From positions 1 to 64,000 of the forward strand of contig BLMC01000002.1 in assembly GCA_011959805.1 (NCBI GenBank): 64,000 nt of DNA, in the 5' to 3' direction. Position 1 is the first letter of the stretch; the number at the start of each line of letters is the position of its first letter. Of the stretch, positions 27,507 through 35,066 are shown one piece after another. This DNA comes from Lachnospiraceae bacterium (GTDB lineage Bacteria; Bacillota; Clostridia; Lachnospirales; Lachnospiraceae). The notes under the pieces are model-generated. The model was not told the origin of the DNA, searched no databases, and worked only from the letters and a program-made list of their open reading frames with translations. The translations under genes were made by a program, and so were the position numbers.

Positions 27507-27559
27507 ATAAGCGGTCAATCCGACTGTGGTTTTACAGCAGATTGTGACCGCTTATTTTT
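27507..27559 (+). terminator. Hairpin terminator
   Basis: ATAAGCGGTCA (27507-27517) pairs with TGACCGCTTAT (27545-27555), followed by TTTTTC. The loop is 27 nt and includes a small inner stem. Confidence 0.6.
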
Positions 27560-27561
27560 CA

Positions 27562-27725
27562 TTTTGGAGGAAGTGCGGCTACACACTTCCTCCAAAATAG
27601 GGTTTCCAAAGGGTACCCCTTTGGCACACGACTTTGCTTGCAAAGTGTAGTGTGTTATACACTCTGTCGGCGTTGCTGCTTCAAATGCCGTTGCCGCCGG
27701 GAAGGGCAAGGGCATTTGAAGCAGC
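27562..27725. other. Hairpin array resembling an origin of transfer
   Basis: Successive perfect inverted repeats: TTTTGGAGGAAGTG/CACTTCCTCCAAAA (27562-27575, 27584-27597), CCAAAGGG/CCCTTTGG (27606-27624), ACTTTGC/GCAAAGT flanked by CACAC and GTGTG (27625-27654), and a 15-bp pair GCTGCTTCAAATGCC/GGCATTTGAAGCAGC (27675-27725). Mobilizable elements with a relaxase commonly carry such arrays at oriT, and a relaxase remnant lies 4 kb to the right. The nick site cannot be placed. Confidence 0.45.
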
Positions 27726-28054
27726 AGGAAAACAGGGTTGTCATTGCGTGGCGTGAAGCCGCAAAGCACAGGACTGGTTTCGTCAGCAGACAGGGCGTAT
27801 ATGAAAGCCCCGTCCCTAGTCCCATGCCGGACTATGGAACAAAATCTCCCATACAGATAGCCACACTCATGAAAAACTGGGCGGGACTGTCAACGGCGGC
27901 GCATTATGCGCCGTTCATCTTGTCGTTGACTGGCTCGGCTGTCTTTGCTATCTCTCCGATGAACGATAATTTATGCACATCTTATTCGATAGGGAGATTG
28001 TGTCTTTTATTATGATAGTTTGTTTAAATAATTTTCATCTCCACAACCTCTAAA

Positions 28055-29470
28055 CTATTTCATGGCGTTGATATTGGTTTGCCAACTGTAATCTGCTTCA
28101 TTGATATACCCACTGAAATGATAAGCCGGTCTAAAAAATCCTTTTGTATCATAGGTATAGCTCAAAACGCAATCCTGTATGACGATTTTATCTCCCTTTT
28201 CAAAAGGCGGGTACTGTTCAAAATTACCGTCCATAAGCTCTGCATAAGCAGCTTCTTCCGAAACGATCTCCACATTTTTTATATGCTCGTTTGGGATTAT
28301 GAAATAGTGAAACATGGAAATAGTGCCGTCGGTATCATACTCTACCATGATACTGCCAGAGAAAAAATCCTCCTGCGGGTCGATTTCTTCAGAAGCAGGT
28401 GCGTCCCATCGCAGGGTGGAGTGATTCTGTACGGTAAAAACAGAACCCTCCGGTAGTAAATTATATTCATTCAACCATGCTTCCAATTCTGCTTTCCTTG
28501 CAGATACTTCCTGCTCGGTTAAGGCTTTCTTTTCCTCTGCCCATGTAGTGTAAGACCATTCGCCGCTGTCTGTAAAAACTGTCAACTGCGCATCCGATGA
28601 GCTGTCCTCAAAAATTTTATTTTTTCCGTCGCTGCGGTTAAAAGATTTGAACTCGATTCCCAACAGCTTTTCAAAAGCCTGCGATATTGTTTTGCTGTAC
28701 TGCTTATCATTTGCCCTTGGATTTTTGTAAACACCGGCTTGTTCCGCCTGAGCCGATAAGGCAGCTTCATTCTCCACAGAAATCATAGACATATTCTGTT
28801 TTTCCGCCGGAATAATCGGCAGATTGCCGTATTCTTGATTTAGATATACAAGGATTGCACAGCAGATACCGACGCCGTAGAGAAGCGGCAGCGCCGACAT
28901 TTTCATAAACGGCTTCCACTTCCATTTTTTCTCCCGGAAGCAGGAAAGAAAGAACATGATGACAAAATACCCAAAGAGACTTCCTGTAAAGTTGTGGAGC
29001 AAATCGTCCAGCTCAAAAATCCCATGTCCGGTCACAAGCTGCAATACCTCAATAAAGAAAGTAACTAAAAAAGAAACCAGACAGACAAAGGAAAATCGTT
29101 CTCCACGCTTTGCTAAAAACGGCAGAAGAAATCCCAGCGGCGCAAACATCAGCATATTGAAGATAATAAGCTGCAATTCGGTATAAGACCATTCGTGCCA
29201 TGCGTTTGCATAACTGCTGAACAGGGAAAGGTTGATGGAACCGCCGAAGTTTGCCCCTCTGCTAAAGGTGGTCAGTCCCAAAACAAGCAGCAGCCAACCG
29301 GACAGAAGAATTAGGGAAATCCACTGCCCGATTCTTAATTTTTTTGTTCCATGAAATACCTTTTTGTAAATCAGAAACCCTGCTGCATACAGCGGAATGA
29401 GGATTGCAATCCCTCCTAAAGCCAGCAGCGAATATTTGAAAATTGTTGCTAAAATTACGAATATATCCAT
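28055..29470 (-). CDS. VanZ-like membrane protein with a C-terminal extracytoplasmic domain
   Basis: The 471-residue protein has six or more membrane helices in the first 205 residues, with the VanZ-family core NMLMFAPLGFLLPFLAKRGE, FIEVLQLVTGHGIFELDDLLHNFTGSLFGY. A long soluble region (about 230-471), rich in acidic residues, resembles no family I can name. VanZ proteins are linked to glycopeptide or lipoglycopeptide tolerance; the mechanism is unsettled. It is cargo of the mobile element, adjacent to the HTH gene on the same strand. Confidence 0.8.
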   Translation of the reverse strand: MDIFVILATIFKYSLLALGGIAILIPLYAAGFLIYKKVFHGTKKLRIGQWISLILLSGWLLLVLGLTTFSRGANFGGSINLSLFSSYANAWHEWSYTELQLIIFNMLMFAPLGFLLPFLAKRGERFSFVCLVSFLVTFFIEVLQLVTGHGIFELDDLLHNFTGSLFGYFVIMFFLSCFREKKWKWKPFMKMSALPLLYGVGICCAILVYLNQEYGNLPIIPAEKQNMSMISVENEAALSAQAEQAGVYKNPRANDKQYSKTISQAFEKLLGIEFKSFNRSDGKNKIFEDSSSDAQLTVFTDSGEWSYTTWAEEKKALTEQEVSARKAELEAWLNEYNLLPEGSVFTVQNHSTLRWDAPASEEIDPQEDFFSGSIMVEYDTDGTISMFHYFIIPNEHIKNVEIVSEEAAYAELMDGNFEQYPPFEKGDKIVIQDCVLSYTYDTKGFFRPAYHFSGYINEADYSWQTNINAMK

Positions 29471-29492
29471 AAAAACTCCTTTTAAACTTATG

Positions 29493-30290
29493 TTATTTTG
29501 ACTGTTCCATCATCTTTTTTGCAAGTATTTGAAATTGCTTGGTTGTTTCCCCGTCCATTGGAAGAAGCTGCCCAATCTGTCCGGCAATCACAGCCGTTAC
29601 ATCGTCCATTGTCACCGGCTCCTGCTGTTGCTCTGCCAGCGTGTCCCTCATGGTTTGAAGCATTGTTGCCGTGGCGACTTCTCCCGGCTGTTCTCCGCTG
29701 TCCATATCTTTTTTAATATCCCGCAGGATAGCAAAAAATACATTCTTGATTTTTTCAATCTCCGCTTCATGTTCCCCCATTTTCTGTGCGTTCAGAAGCT
29801 GCAAATCCTGTCTTGCTTCTGCCCGATGTTCCAGGTGTTCTTTCATCAGATCGGACCGGGAAGCCGTTGCCAGTTCAATCAGCTGGTTTCGTGCCATGAT
29901 ACCTTTTGCCGCTGTGTCCTGAAAATAAATCCGTATCAAATCCATCAGTTTCGGGAAATTCCTGTGTTCCAACAGGCGGTTGAGGATTTGCACATCGACT
30001 GTACCTGTCACAAGCCCTCTCACAGCTCCCTCGGACAAGCCCAATTCTGAAATATCATAGCTTTTACGGACACTCAAAGTAGACAAACCCAGTATGTAGT
30101 TCGTTGATACCTTAAATTCCTTTGCCACGCCTATGAGAATATCGCTGCTGACCGTCTTTGTTTCACCGCTGACAATGCGGCTCAACTGGGAAGCAGATAC
30201 GCCTATTTTCTCTGCAAGCTGCTTTTGGGAAATATGATTGCCATTGCACAAATCGGAAATTCGCTATCCGGGTGTTCCGGGTAAAGCCAT
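29493..30290 (-). pseudogene. HTH regulator of the mobile element with an early amber codon
   Basis: The natural start seems to be ATG at 30290 (MALPGTPG) shortly after AAAGGAGG, but codon 9 is TAG (30264-30266). The same frame continues RISDLCNGNHISQKQLAEK and then an intact Xre HTH (GVSASQLSRIVSGETKTVS) and a long helical domain to 29493. A TTG at 30251 could rescue translation without a proper ribosome-binding site. About 250 residues are otherwise open. It lies 22 bp upstream of the VanZ-like gene. Confidence 0.6.
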
Positions 30291-30549
30291 ACATAGCACC
30301 TCCTTTGCCTGCTTTCATTATACAGAAAAATTGCAGAAATGCAATTCCAAAATTGAATATTGCCCTAAAATGCAATTCTCGCAAAATTCCGGGAATTGCA
30401 TTTTTTTCGTGTAGACTTATCTTAGTTCATCGATGAGCTGCACCTTGAAAAATGAATGACCATCCGAAAAGGAATACCTCTCCCGGAGAAGTGCACTGGT
30501 CAACAAAAATTGGACACTTAAATTGTATTTTTTCGCATACAATCCGCAA

Positions 30550-31484
30550 TTACTGTACGGTTGCATATGTTTCCCTGTACTGTCTGGGTGTCAGATATCC
30601 CAGTGTGTATGCTGGCCGTTCCTCGTTGAAAAATTTTATATATGCCTCCATCTCTTCCGGAACGTTTTCGCCCTGCAGATGAAAGTCTGTAAACAGTTCT
30701 GACTTTATCCATCCATTGATTGACTCCATTGCTGCATTGTCTGTCGGTGTTCCGGCGCGTGACATGGAATATATGATGCCGCAGGGGCCAAGTAGATCAT
30801 TGTAGTTTTTTGACGCGTACACCGAACCCTGGTCTGAATGCAGAATCATTTGGTATTCTGGATGCTGTTTTTTCAGCTCTATCAGGTCATTTAGCCCGCT
30901 TATATATGTCATCCTGTCTCCACGTTTTGCTGACAGCGAATGGCTGAGTATTTCATTGTTCCATAAATCCATGTACAGAGTCAGTTCATAATAAATGCCT
31001 TTTACACGGAATGCTGTCATGTCGCTTACAATACACTGCATCGGCCCGTCAATGTCAATCCCGGCAAGTATCAGGTTCGGATATACTTTACGCGGTTCAC
31101 CAGGCTTTTTGTACCGGTAATGCTTCGACCTGCTTTTGATTCCAGCCAGTTTACAGCACTTGTGCGCATACAGATCTGAAACAGAAAGGCCTGTATCGAG
31201 TTTTATCTTTGCATTCAGCCACCGGTAGCCGTGCGATGGATATTTTATGTGGTATTCCCGGAAAAGAGTGGTATTGTCTGCAAGCGCTTTTTTTTCGGTG
31301 CTGGAGCTGCAAGGCGTTTTTTCCAGTAATAGAAACTGCTTCTTTGCATTCCCATTGTTTCACATAACATCTGAACCGGAAATTCGCCGGACAGCTCCAG
31401 AATTATTTCATATTCCAGTTGTCGAAGATTGTGACTGTCCTGTCCGCACCAACTCCTTTCACTTCGTATCCTTTTTTTAACCAC
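30550..31484 (-). pseudogene. IS3 OrfB transposase (DDE), frameshifted
   Basis: The first part, from about 31484, reads VKKRIRSERSWCGQDSHNLRQ and LEYEIILELSGEFPVQMLCE up to an A8 run at 31288-31295, where the frame is lost by one base. The other frame continues ALADNTTLFREYHIKYPSHGYRWL and on through the rve domain, with DDE residues in IVSDMTAF, ILHSDQGSVYAS and DNAAMESINGW, to 30550. Apart from this shift the protein is complete. Confidence 0.8.
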
Positions 31485-31771
31485 GCCTCACGGATCCGGG
31501 ATTTCACCAGCTCCTTAACCAGCTCTTCTTTTGTCATGGATTCATATTCAGACAAATCTGGTTCAGAGGAATATACGCTTATCTTCACGGTGTTTTCTTC
31601 TTTGTGAACCCGATTTTTGGGCGGCAGTCCGTTTACATCTCGGTAAAGCCTCATGTAATCCCTGGCTGTGCCCTCGCTTATTTTGTATTTTATGGCTGCG
31701 TCGCTTTTGCTTATTTCATTGTTGTAAATCTGTTTTCCGATGTCCAGTCTTTCTTCTCTTGTGTAGCCCAT
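31403..31771 (-). CDS. IS3 OrfA transposase subunit
   Basis: The 122-residue HTH protein (MGYTREERLDIGKQIYNNEISKSDAAIKYKISEGTARDYM) is preceded by AGGAGGTTTACC. Near its end the A7G run (31472-31478) is the expected slippery site for -1 frameshifting into orfB, producing the OrfAB fusion transposase. Confidence 0.85.
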   Translation of the reverse strand: MGYTREERLDIGKQIYNNEISKSDAAIKYKISEGTARDYMRLYRDVNGLPPKNRVHKEENTVKISVYSSEPDLSEYESMTKEELVKELVKSRIREAWLKKGYEVKGVGADRTVTIFDNWNMK

Positions 31772-31890
31772 TGGTAAACCTCCTGTTCATTTTGCTGGGA
31801 GAGATGTTCATGTGTAATATAGACCGTGTTTAATCTTACCCTTTTTGCTGTCTAATTTCCACCCCCTCCGTGTCCAATTTTAGTTTACCA

Positions 31891-32341
31891 CTTCAATATG
31901 GTGGAGAAATATCCCAACTTGGAGCGTGGGGAAAGTGCTGGCAAGACAGGCAGGAAGCATATCCCCACCCGGCTGTTCAAGCAGGCGGTCAATCTCTCAA
32001 AACAGGCAAGAGCCATTGAAGCCACGCTGGACGGTATTACCCCGTTCAATGCCGGAAAGAAGAAAGAGGAAGCCCTCTCCATGCTGAAAAAGTGGTTCCC
32101 GCAGATGGAGAATTTCTCCGGGCAACTGAAAAAGTACAAGGTCACAATCAATGACCTGTTGGCGGAAAATGAAAAGCTGGAAGCAAGGGCAAAGGCCAGC
32201 GAAAAAGGCAAGATGAAAGATACGCTGGAACGGGCAAAGCTAGAAAGCGAGCTACACGACATTCAGCGGCTGGTAGACCATATCCCGCCGGAGGTGCTGG
32301 CAGAACTGAAACTCCAACAGCGGCATACAAAGGAACGGTGA
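31891..32341 (+). pseudogene. Relaxase (MobA/MobL-like), C-terminal remnant
   Basis: An open frame entered from the IS boundary encodes about 148 residues, beginning near MVEKYPNLERGESAGKTG and ending KLQQRHTKER. It includes a long coiled coil (LLAENEKLEARAKASEKGKMK). This charged, coiled tail is typical of the C-terminus of Firmicute mobilization relaxases. The catalytic N-terminal part is absent, removed or displaced by the IS3 insertion and associated deletion. The element can therefore no longer nick its own oriT. Confidence 0.65.
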
Positions 32342-32417
32342 TAGATGACAGAAAACATTTCACGCCGCAGCATGGCAGCATTGTACCTTGAAAACTGAAT
32401 ACAGAGAAAGGCGATAT

Positions 32418-32588
32418 ATGGCAAAAAAGCAACCGGACACAAATATCCCCCAACATGAAATAGAAGCCCTTGCCCGGTGCTTACTTCCAGAAATCCAAAA
32501 ATTCTTTGAAAGCCCGGAAGGACAAAAAGAATTTGAGGAGTGGAAAGCACAGAGGGCAAAGAAAACGGAAAAGGAAAGGAGCGTATGA
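32418..32588 (+). CDS. Small mobile-element protein of unknown function
   Basis: Start at ATG 32418 after GAAAGG. The 56-residue acidic-basic helical protein begins MAKKQPDTNIPQHEIEALAR and ends KTEKERSV. It lies 76 bp beyond the relaxase remnant and directly before a strong terminator, a position where mobilization modules often carry small accessory genes. Confidence 0.6.
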   Translation: MAKKQPDTNIPQHEIEALARCLLPEIQKFFESPEGQKEFEEWKAQRAKKTEKERSV

Positions 32589-32590
32589 CA

Positions 32591-32630
32591 AAAGCGGCGG
32601 TATCACTCACGATACCGCCGCTTTTGCTTT
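32591..32630 (+). terminator. Strong intrinsic terminator at the right end of the element
   Basis: AAAGCGGCGGTATC (32591-32604) pairs perfectly with GATACCGCCGCTTT (32611-32624), 6-nt loop, then TTGCTTT. Confidence 0.8.
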
Positions 32631-32650
32631 AGCACTCAAGATATACTAAA

Positions 32651-32688
32651 AATCCGAAGCCGTCCCCGATTGGAACCGGGTTCGGATT
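32651..32688 (-). terminator. tRNA-Leu terminator, candidate right attachment site
   Basis: On minus, AATCCGAA pairs with TTCGGATT around an inner stem, and the tail is TTTTTAG. The left arm includes the AATCCGAAG copy that matches 25533-25541, so the element may have integrated into this terminator. Confidence 0.6.
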
Positions 32689-32697
32689 ATCATTATC

Positions 32698-32780
32698 TGG
32701 TGCGGATAACAGGACTTGAACCTGCACGGTCGCCCACCAGAACCTAAATCTGGCGCGTCTGCCAATTCCGCCATATCCGC
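32698..32780 (-). tRNA. tRNA-Leu (UAG)
   Basis: Read on minus: acceptor GCGGATA / TATCCGC, A discriminator and an encoded CCA at 32698-32700. Anticodon stem CCAGA/TCTGG with loop TTTAGGT gives anticodon TAG. A long variable arm is present. Confidence 0.95.
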
Positions 32781-32879
32781 ATATTATGTTTTTCTCAAAC
32801 ATACTTCTGTATTTTAACAGATTAAAATACAGAAGTCAACTATTTCATTAAGAATTTTATTGAAATATTTTTTTGTTTG

Positions 32880-33650
32880 TTACACGTGAACAGCAGCCTT
32901 CGTTTCTCCTTCTGTATCCAGTTCAATACTACCAAGTCCACATTTTAAAATAGCCACTCTATCCACATTATTGCTAGAAGATATTTTCCGAGAGCCCAAA
33001 CATTGAATACTGTTTTTGTTTATTCTGACACTGCCCAGAGCACAAGAAACATCATAATCAAACTCACTTTCCTTATTGTTCAGGTGAAATTTGCAACTTC
33101 CTACACCACAGTTTACTTTGATGTCTTTTGTGACACAGCCTTCGTAAATACAAGACCCTACACCACATTCTAAACACAATATTCCAACACTTGTCTCTTT
33201 CATCTTTGCCTCGCCAGCACCTATCTGCATGTCAAGCCTTCCTGTCACACTCAAATGTGCAACGCGCAATTTTCCTGCACCAATCTCTGCCACCATATCG
33301 TGGCAAGAAATCGCGACACCTCTCATGTCAAGTTCACCCGCACCAATTTCCAATACAATATGTTCAAACGTCTTTCCTTCTGGAAGATACAAAATAACTT
33401 GCACTTCCTTCCAATCAAAATTAATAAGATGCTTTTTACCTTTTACACGATAAATCACAATTAGTTTCTGATCCTGCACTTCACAAGTATAATCTATATC
33501 CTGTAAGTTTTCTTCTCTCTGTAGATTCTCTACCTCTACACGAATCAGTTCATCCACCGCTTTCTTAACAACTACACTTGCCGTCTCTACTCGTATTTCA
33601 AGATTTTTGATGGTATCTGCCACAAACACATTCCCTGTTTTGTTTTCCAT
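32880..33650 (-). CDS. DUF4097-type beta-repeat protein
   Basis: The 256-residue protein is built from short beta-helix-like repeats, for example LEIGAGELDMRG, AEIGAGKLRVAH, MQIGAGEAKMKE and ECGVGSCIYEG, followed by a second set CGVGSCKF, CALGSVRI and CGLGSIEL. No signal peptide. DUF4097 proteins are associated with LiaX/LiaG-type envelope-stress systems. It ends an operon with a LiaF-like and a LytTR gene. Confidence 0.78.
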   Translation of the reverse strand: MENKTGNVFVADTIKNLEIRVETASVVVKKAVDELIRVEVENLQREENLQDIDYTCEVQDQKLIVIYRVKGKKHLINFDWKEVQVILYLPEGKTFEHIVLEIGAGELDMRGVAISCHDMVAEIGAGKLRVAHLSVTGRLDMQIGAGEAKMKETSVGILCLECGVGSCIYEGCVTKDIKVNCGVGSCKFHLNNKESEFDYDVSCALGSVRINKNSIQCLGSRKISSSNNVDRVAILKCGLGSIELDTEGETKAAVHV

Positions 33651-33672
33651 ATTTTTATTGACCTCCTTTTTA

Positions 33673-34386
33673 TTAAATATAATAGATTTCTATGTTTCCA
33701 AAACTTGTATCACCATGTAAGTGCAATGTCGCACTACTAGTCTCAATTGGTTTCCCATGTTCATTAATGTTCCCAAAACAGTGGTCTAAATTATTTTGAA
33801 TCCTCCACTCTTTTGGCAAATAGAGAATTGTCTCACCAAAGTTATTTTCAACTTTCACATACGCAGAACCTTCTTGAATTATCACATTATCAAAATATAC
33901 AGTCATGCTTCCAAAGTTATTCTCAAGATGTGCTTTGCAAAAACAATCTGAGTGAATATATCGTATTGCTGTACCAAAGTTATTTTCACAGCGGATATAT
34001 TCGCCGCTGCACTGCTCACTGCTTTTTCCAACACTATCACGATGGTTGTTGTCCCACTCAAATTCAATTGCATGTTTATACTGCTTTTTGCTCCCAAATA
34101 ACATAGAAAACCCAATACTGAGAAACAGTGCGGCAGCAAGAACTGTCCACGGAGTCAACATCTCAATTTTCAAGACTTTATTATAAAGAATACACAGAAA
34201 TGCTATTGGAAATAAAATTTCATAAAAATTTCTATGGCGAATACCATCCACCACAATCCAGCACAACAACATTGTGGAAAGAAAGGAAAACAAACTTACA
34301 TTTGGCAAGATATTAAGTCTGCCGATAACAACAACAATTGCCATTATTATAAAAAAAATACCCCAAAAATTTTTTCTATTTTTCAT
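33673..34386 (-). CDS. LiaF-like membrane protein
   Basis: The 237-residue protein has four membrane helices in the first ~95 residues (FWGIFFIIMAIVVVIGRLNI and three more). Its cytosolic C-terminal domain has the repeating signature ENNFGTAIRY, ENNFGSMTVYF, ENNFGETILYL and DTSFGNIEIYY. That C-terminal domain is characteristic of LiaF/VraT-type modulators of cell-envelope stress signalling. It overlaps the LytTR gene by 4 nt. No LiaS-type kinase is present, so it may act directly on the LytTR regulator. Confidence 0.8.
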   Translation of the reverse strand: MKNRKNFWGIFFIIMAIVVVIGRLNILPNVSLFSFLSTMLLCWIVVDGIRHRNFYEILFPIAFLCILYNKVLKIEMLTPWTVLAAALFLSIGFSMLFGSKKQYKHAIEFEWDNNHRDSVGKSSEQCSGEYIRCENNFGTAIRYIHSDCFCKAHLENNFGSMTVYFDNVIIQEGSAYVKVENNFGETILYLPKEWRIQNNLDHCFGNINEHGKPIETSSATLHLHGDTSFGNIEIYYI

Positions 34387-34844
34387 CGATATAACCTCTT
34401 TTCCTCCAATTTCCGAATCAATGGTTTATAATAATATCGGGAAACATAGACCTGCTTATGTGTTCCCAAAAATGCCACTACACTTGATGCCGTCAAATTT
34501 CGATCGATAGAATAAATGTGATTAATATTTAAAATCGTCGATTTGGACACTCTCATAAAAAATCCCGGCAAAATACTTTCCAGTTCATAGAGCTTATATT
34601 TGCTTTGATATGTGTCTGTGCTTGTGTGCGCACTAATTCCTTTTTCATCCGTCTCAAAGAATAATATATTATCTAGGACAAGATAGAACTCTGTGTTTCC
34701 TTTGTAAAAAACAAATTTTTGCTTTGAACTGGATGCTTCAAGCACTGCTTTTTGGACTGCTGCAATTTCCTCTGTCAATCCACGGCAACGAATCAGCACT
34801 TCATCGTCCTCCAGCGCTTCCTCAATCTCAATTTTTACTTTCAT
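34383..34844 (-). CDS. LytTR-family DNA-binding regulator without receiver
   Basis: The 153-residue protein has a short N-terminal domain (1-50, KVKIEIEEALEDDEVLIRC) and a LytTR domain (about 55-150: LVLDNILFFETDEKGISAHTS, FFMRVSKSTILNINHIYSID, QVYVSRYYYKPLIRKL). There is no receiver, so phosphorylation is not the input. Similar stand-alone LytTR regulators pair with a membrane inhibitor; here the overlapping LiaF-like gene fits that role. Confidence 0.85.
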   Translation of the reverse strand: MKVKIEIEEALEDDEVLIRCRGLTEEIAAVQKAVLEASSSKQKFVFYKGNTEFYLVLDNILFFETDEKGISAHTSTDTYQSKYKLYELESILPGFFMRVSKSTILNINHIYSIDRNLTASSVVAFLGTHKQVYVSRYYYKPLIRKLEEKRLYR

Positions 34845-34916
34845 ATATCACACTTCCCACCATTTTATCCAAAGAACTTTTTCTCACTTCCTTGAACTTT
34901 CTTACATCATAACGAA

Positions 34917-34962
34917 ACAAACCACCAATGTAAATTGTTTTACATCAAGTGGTTTGTTTTTT
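34917..34962. terminator. Hairpin terminator between the LytTR operon and MATE
   Basis: AAACAAACCAC pairs with GTGGTTTGTTT around an inner ATGTAAA/TTTACAT stem; a T6 tail follows on plus and a shorter one on minus. On minus it would end the MATE transcript before the LytTR promoter. Confidence 0.6.
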
Positions 34963-34971
34963 GCACTAAGA

Positions 34972-35066
34972 GGTTATATTATAAGAAGCAAAAGCTGCTT
35001 CTTATAATCCAATACACGGCGCAAAGGCCAGCGCCTTTTATCAGAAGTAAAGGGCAACTTCTAATA
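34972..35066. repeat. Triple-hairpin element overlapping the MATE stop codon
   Basis: Three adjacent stems: ATAAGAAGC/GCTTCTTAT (with a one-base offset), GGCGC/GCGCC and AGAAGT/ACTTCT. They are flanked by a direct TTATATTA repeat at both ends. The design resembles the branched element at 19556-19693, though the sequences differ. The MATE stop codon lies in its right edge. Confidence 0.45.

Larger units (their letters stand above)
27437..28054. other. Non-coding region of the element, palindrome-rich
   Basis: No gene with a ribosome-binding site. It contains a terminator (27507-27559) and at least four perfect hairpins (27562-27725). From about 27730 to 27990 there is GC-richer DNA with open frames but no recognised product, probably a decayed start of a mobilization gene. 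Confidence 0.5.
30497..31890 (-). mobile_element. IS3-family insertion sequence
   Basis: The element of 1394 bp is bounded by inverted repeats TGGTCAACAAAAATTGGACAC (30497) and, on the other strand, TGGTAAACTAAAATTGGACAC (from 31890), 19 of 21 identical. It contains orfA and orfB on the minus strand. I see no target-site duplication (flanks GTGCAC and CTTCAA), which suggests that adjacent DNA was deleted or rearranged. It interrupts a relaxase gene whose 3' part continues at 31891. Confidence 0.85.

Noticed and set aside
27638-28015. Plus-strand 125-codon frame in the mobile element
   Set aside because: No ribosome-binding site and no recognisable domain; it crosses the hairpin array, so it is not called a gene.
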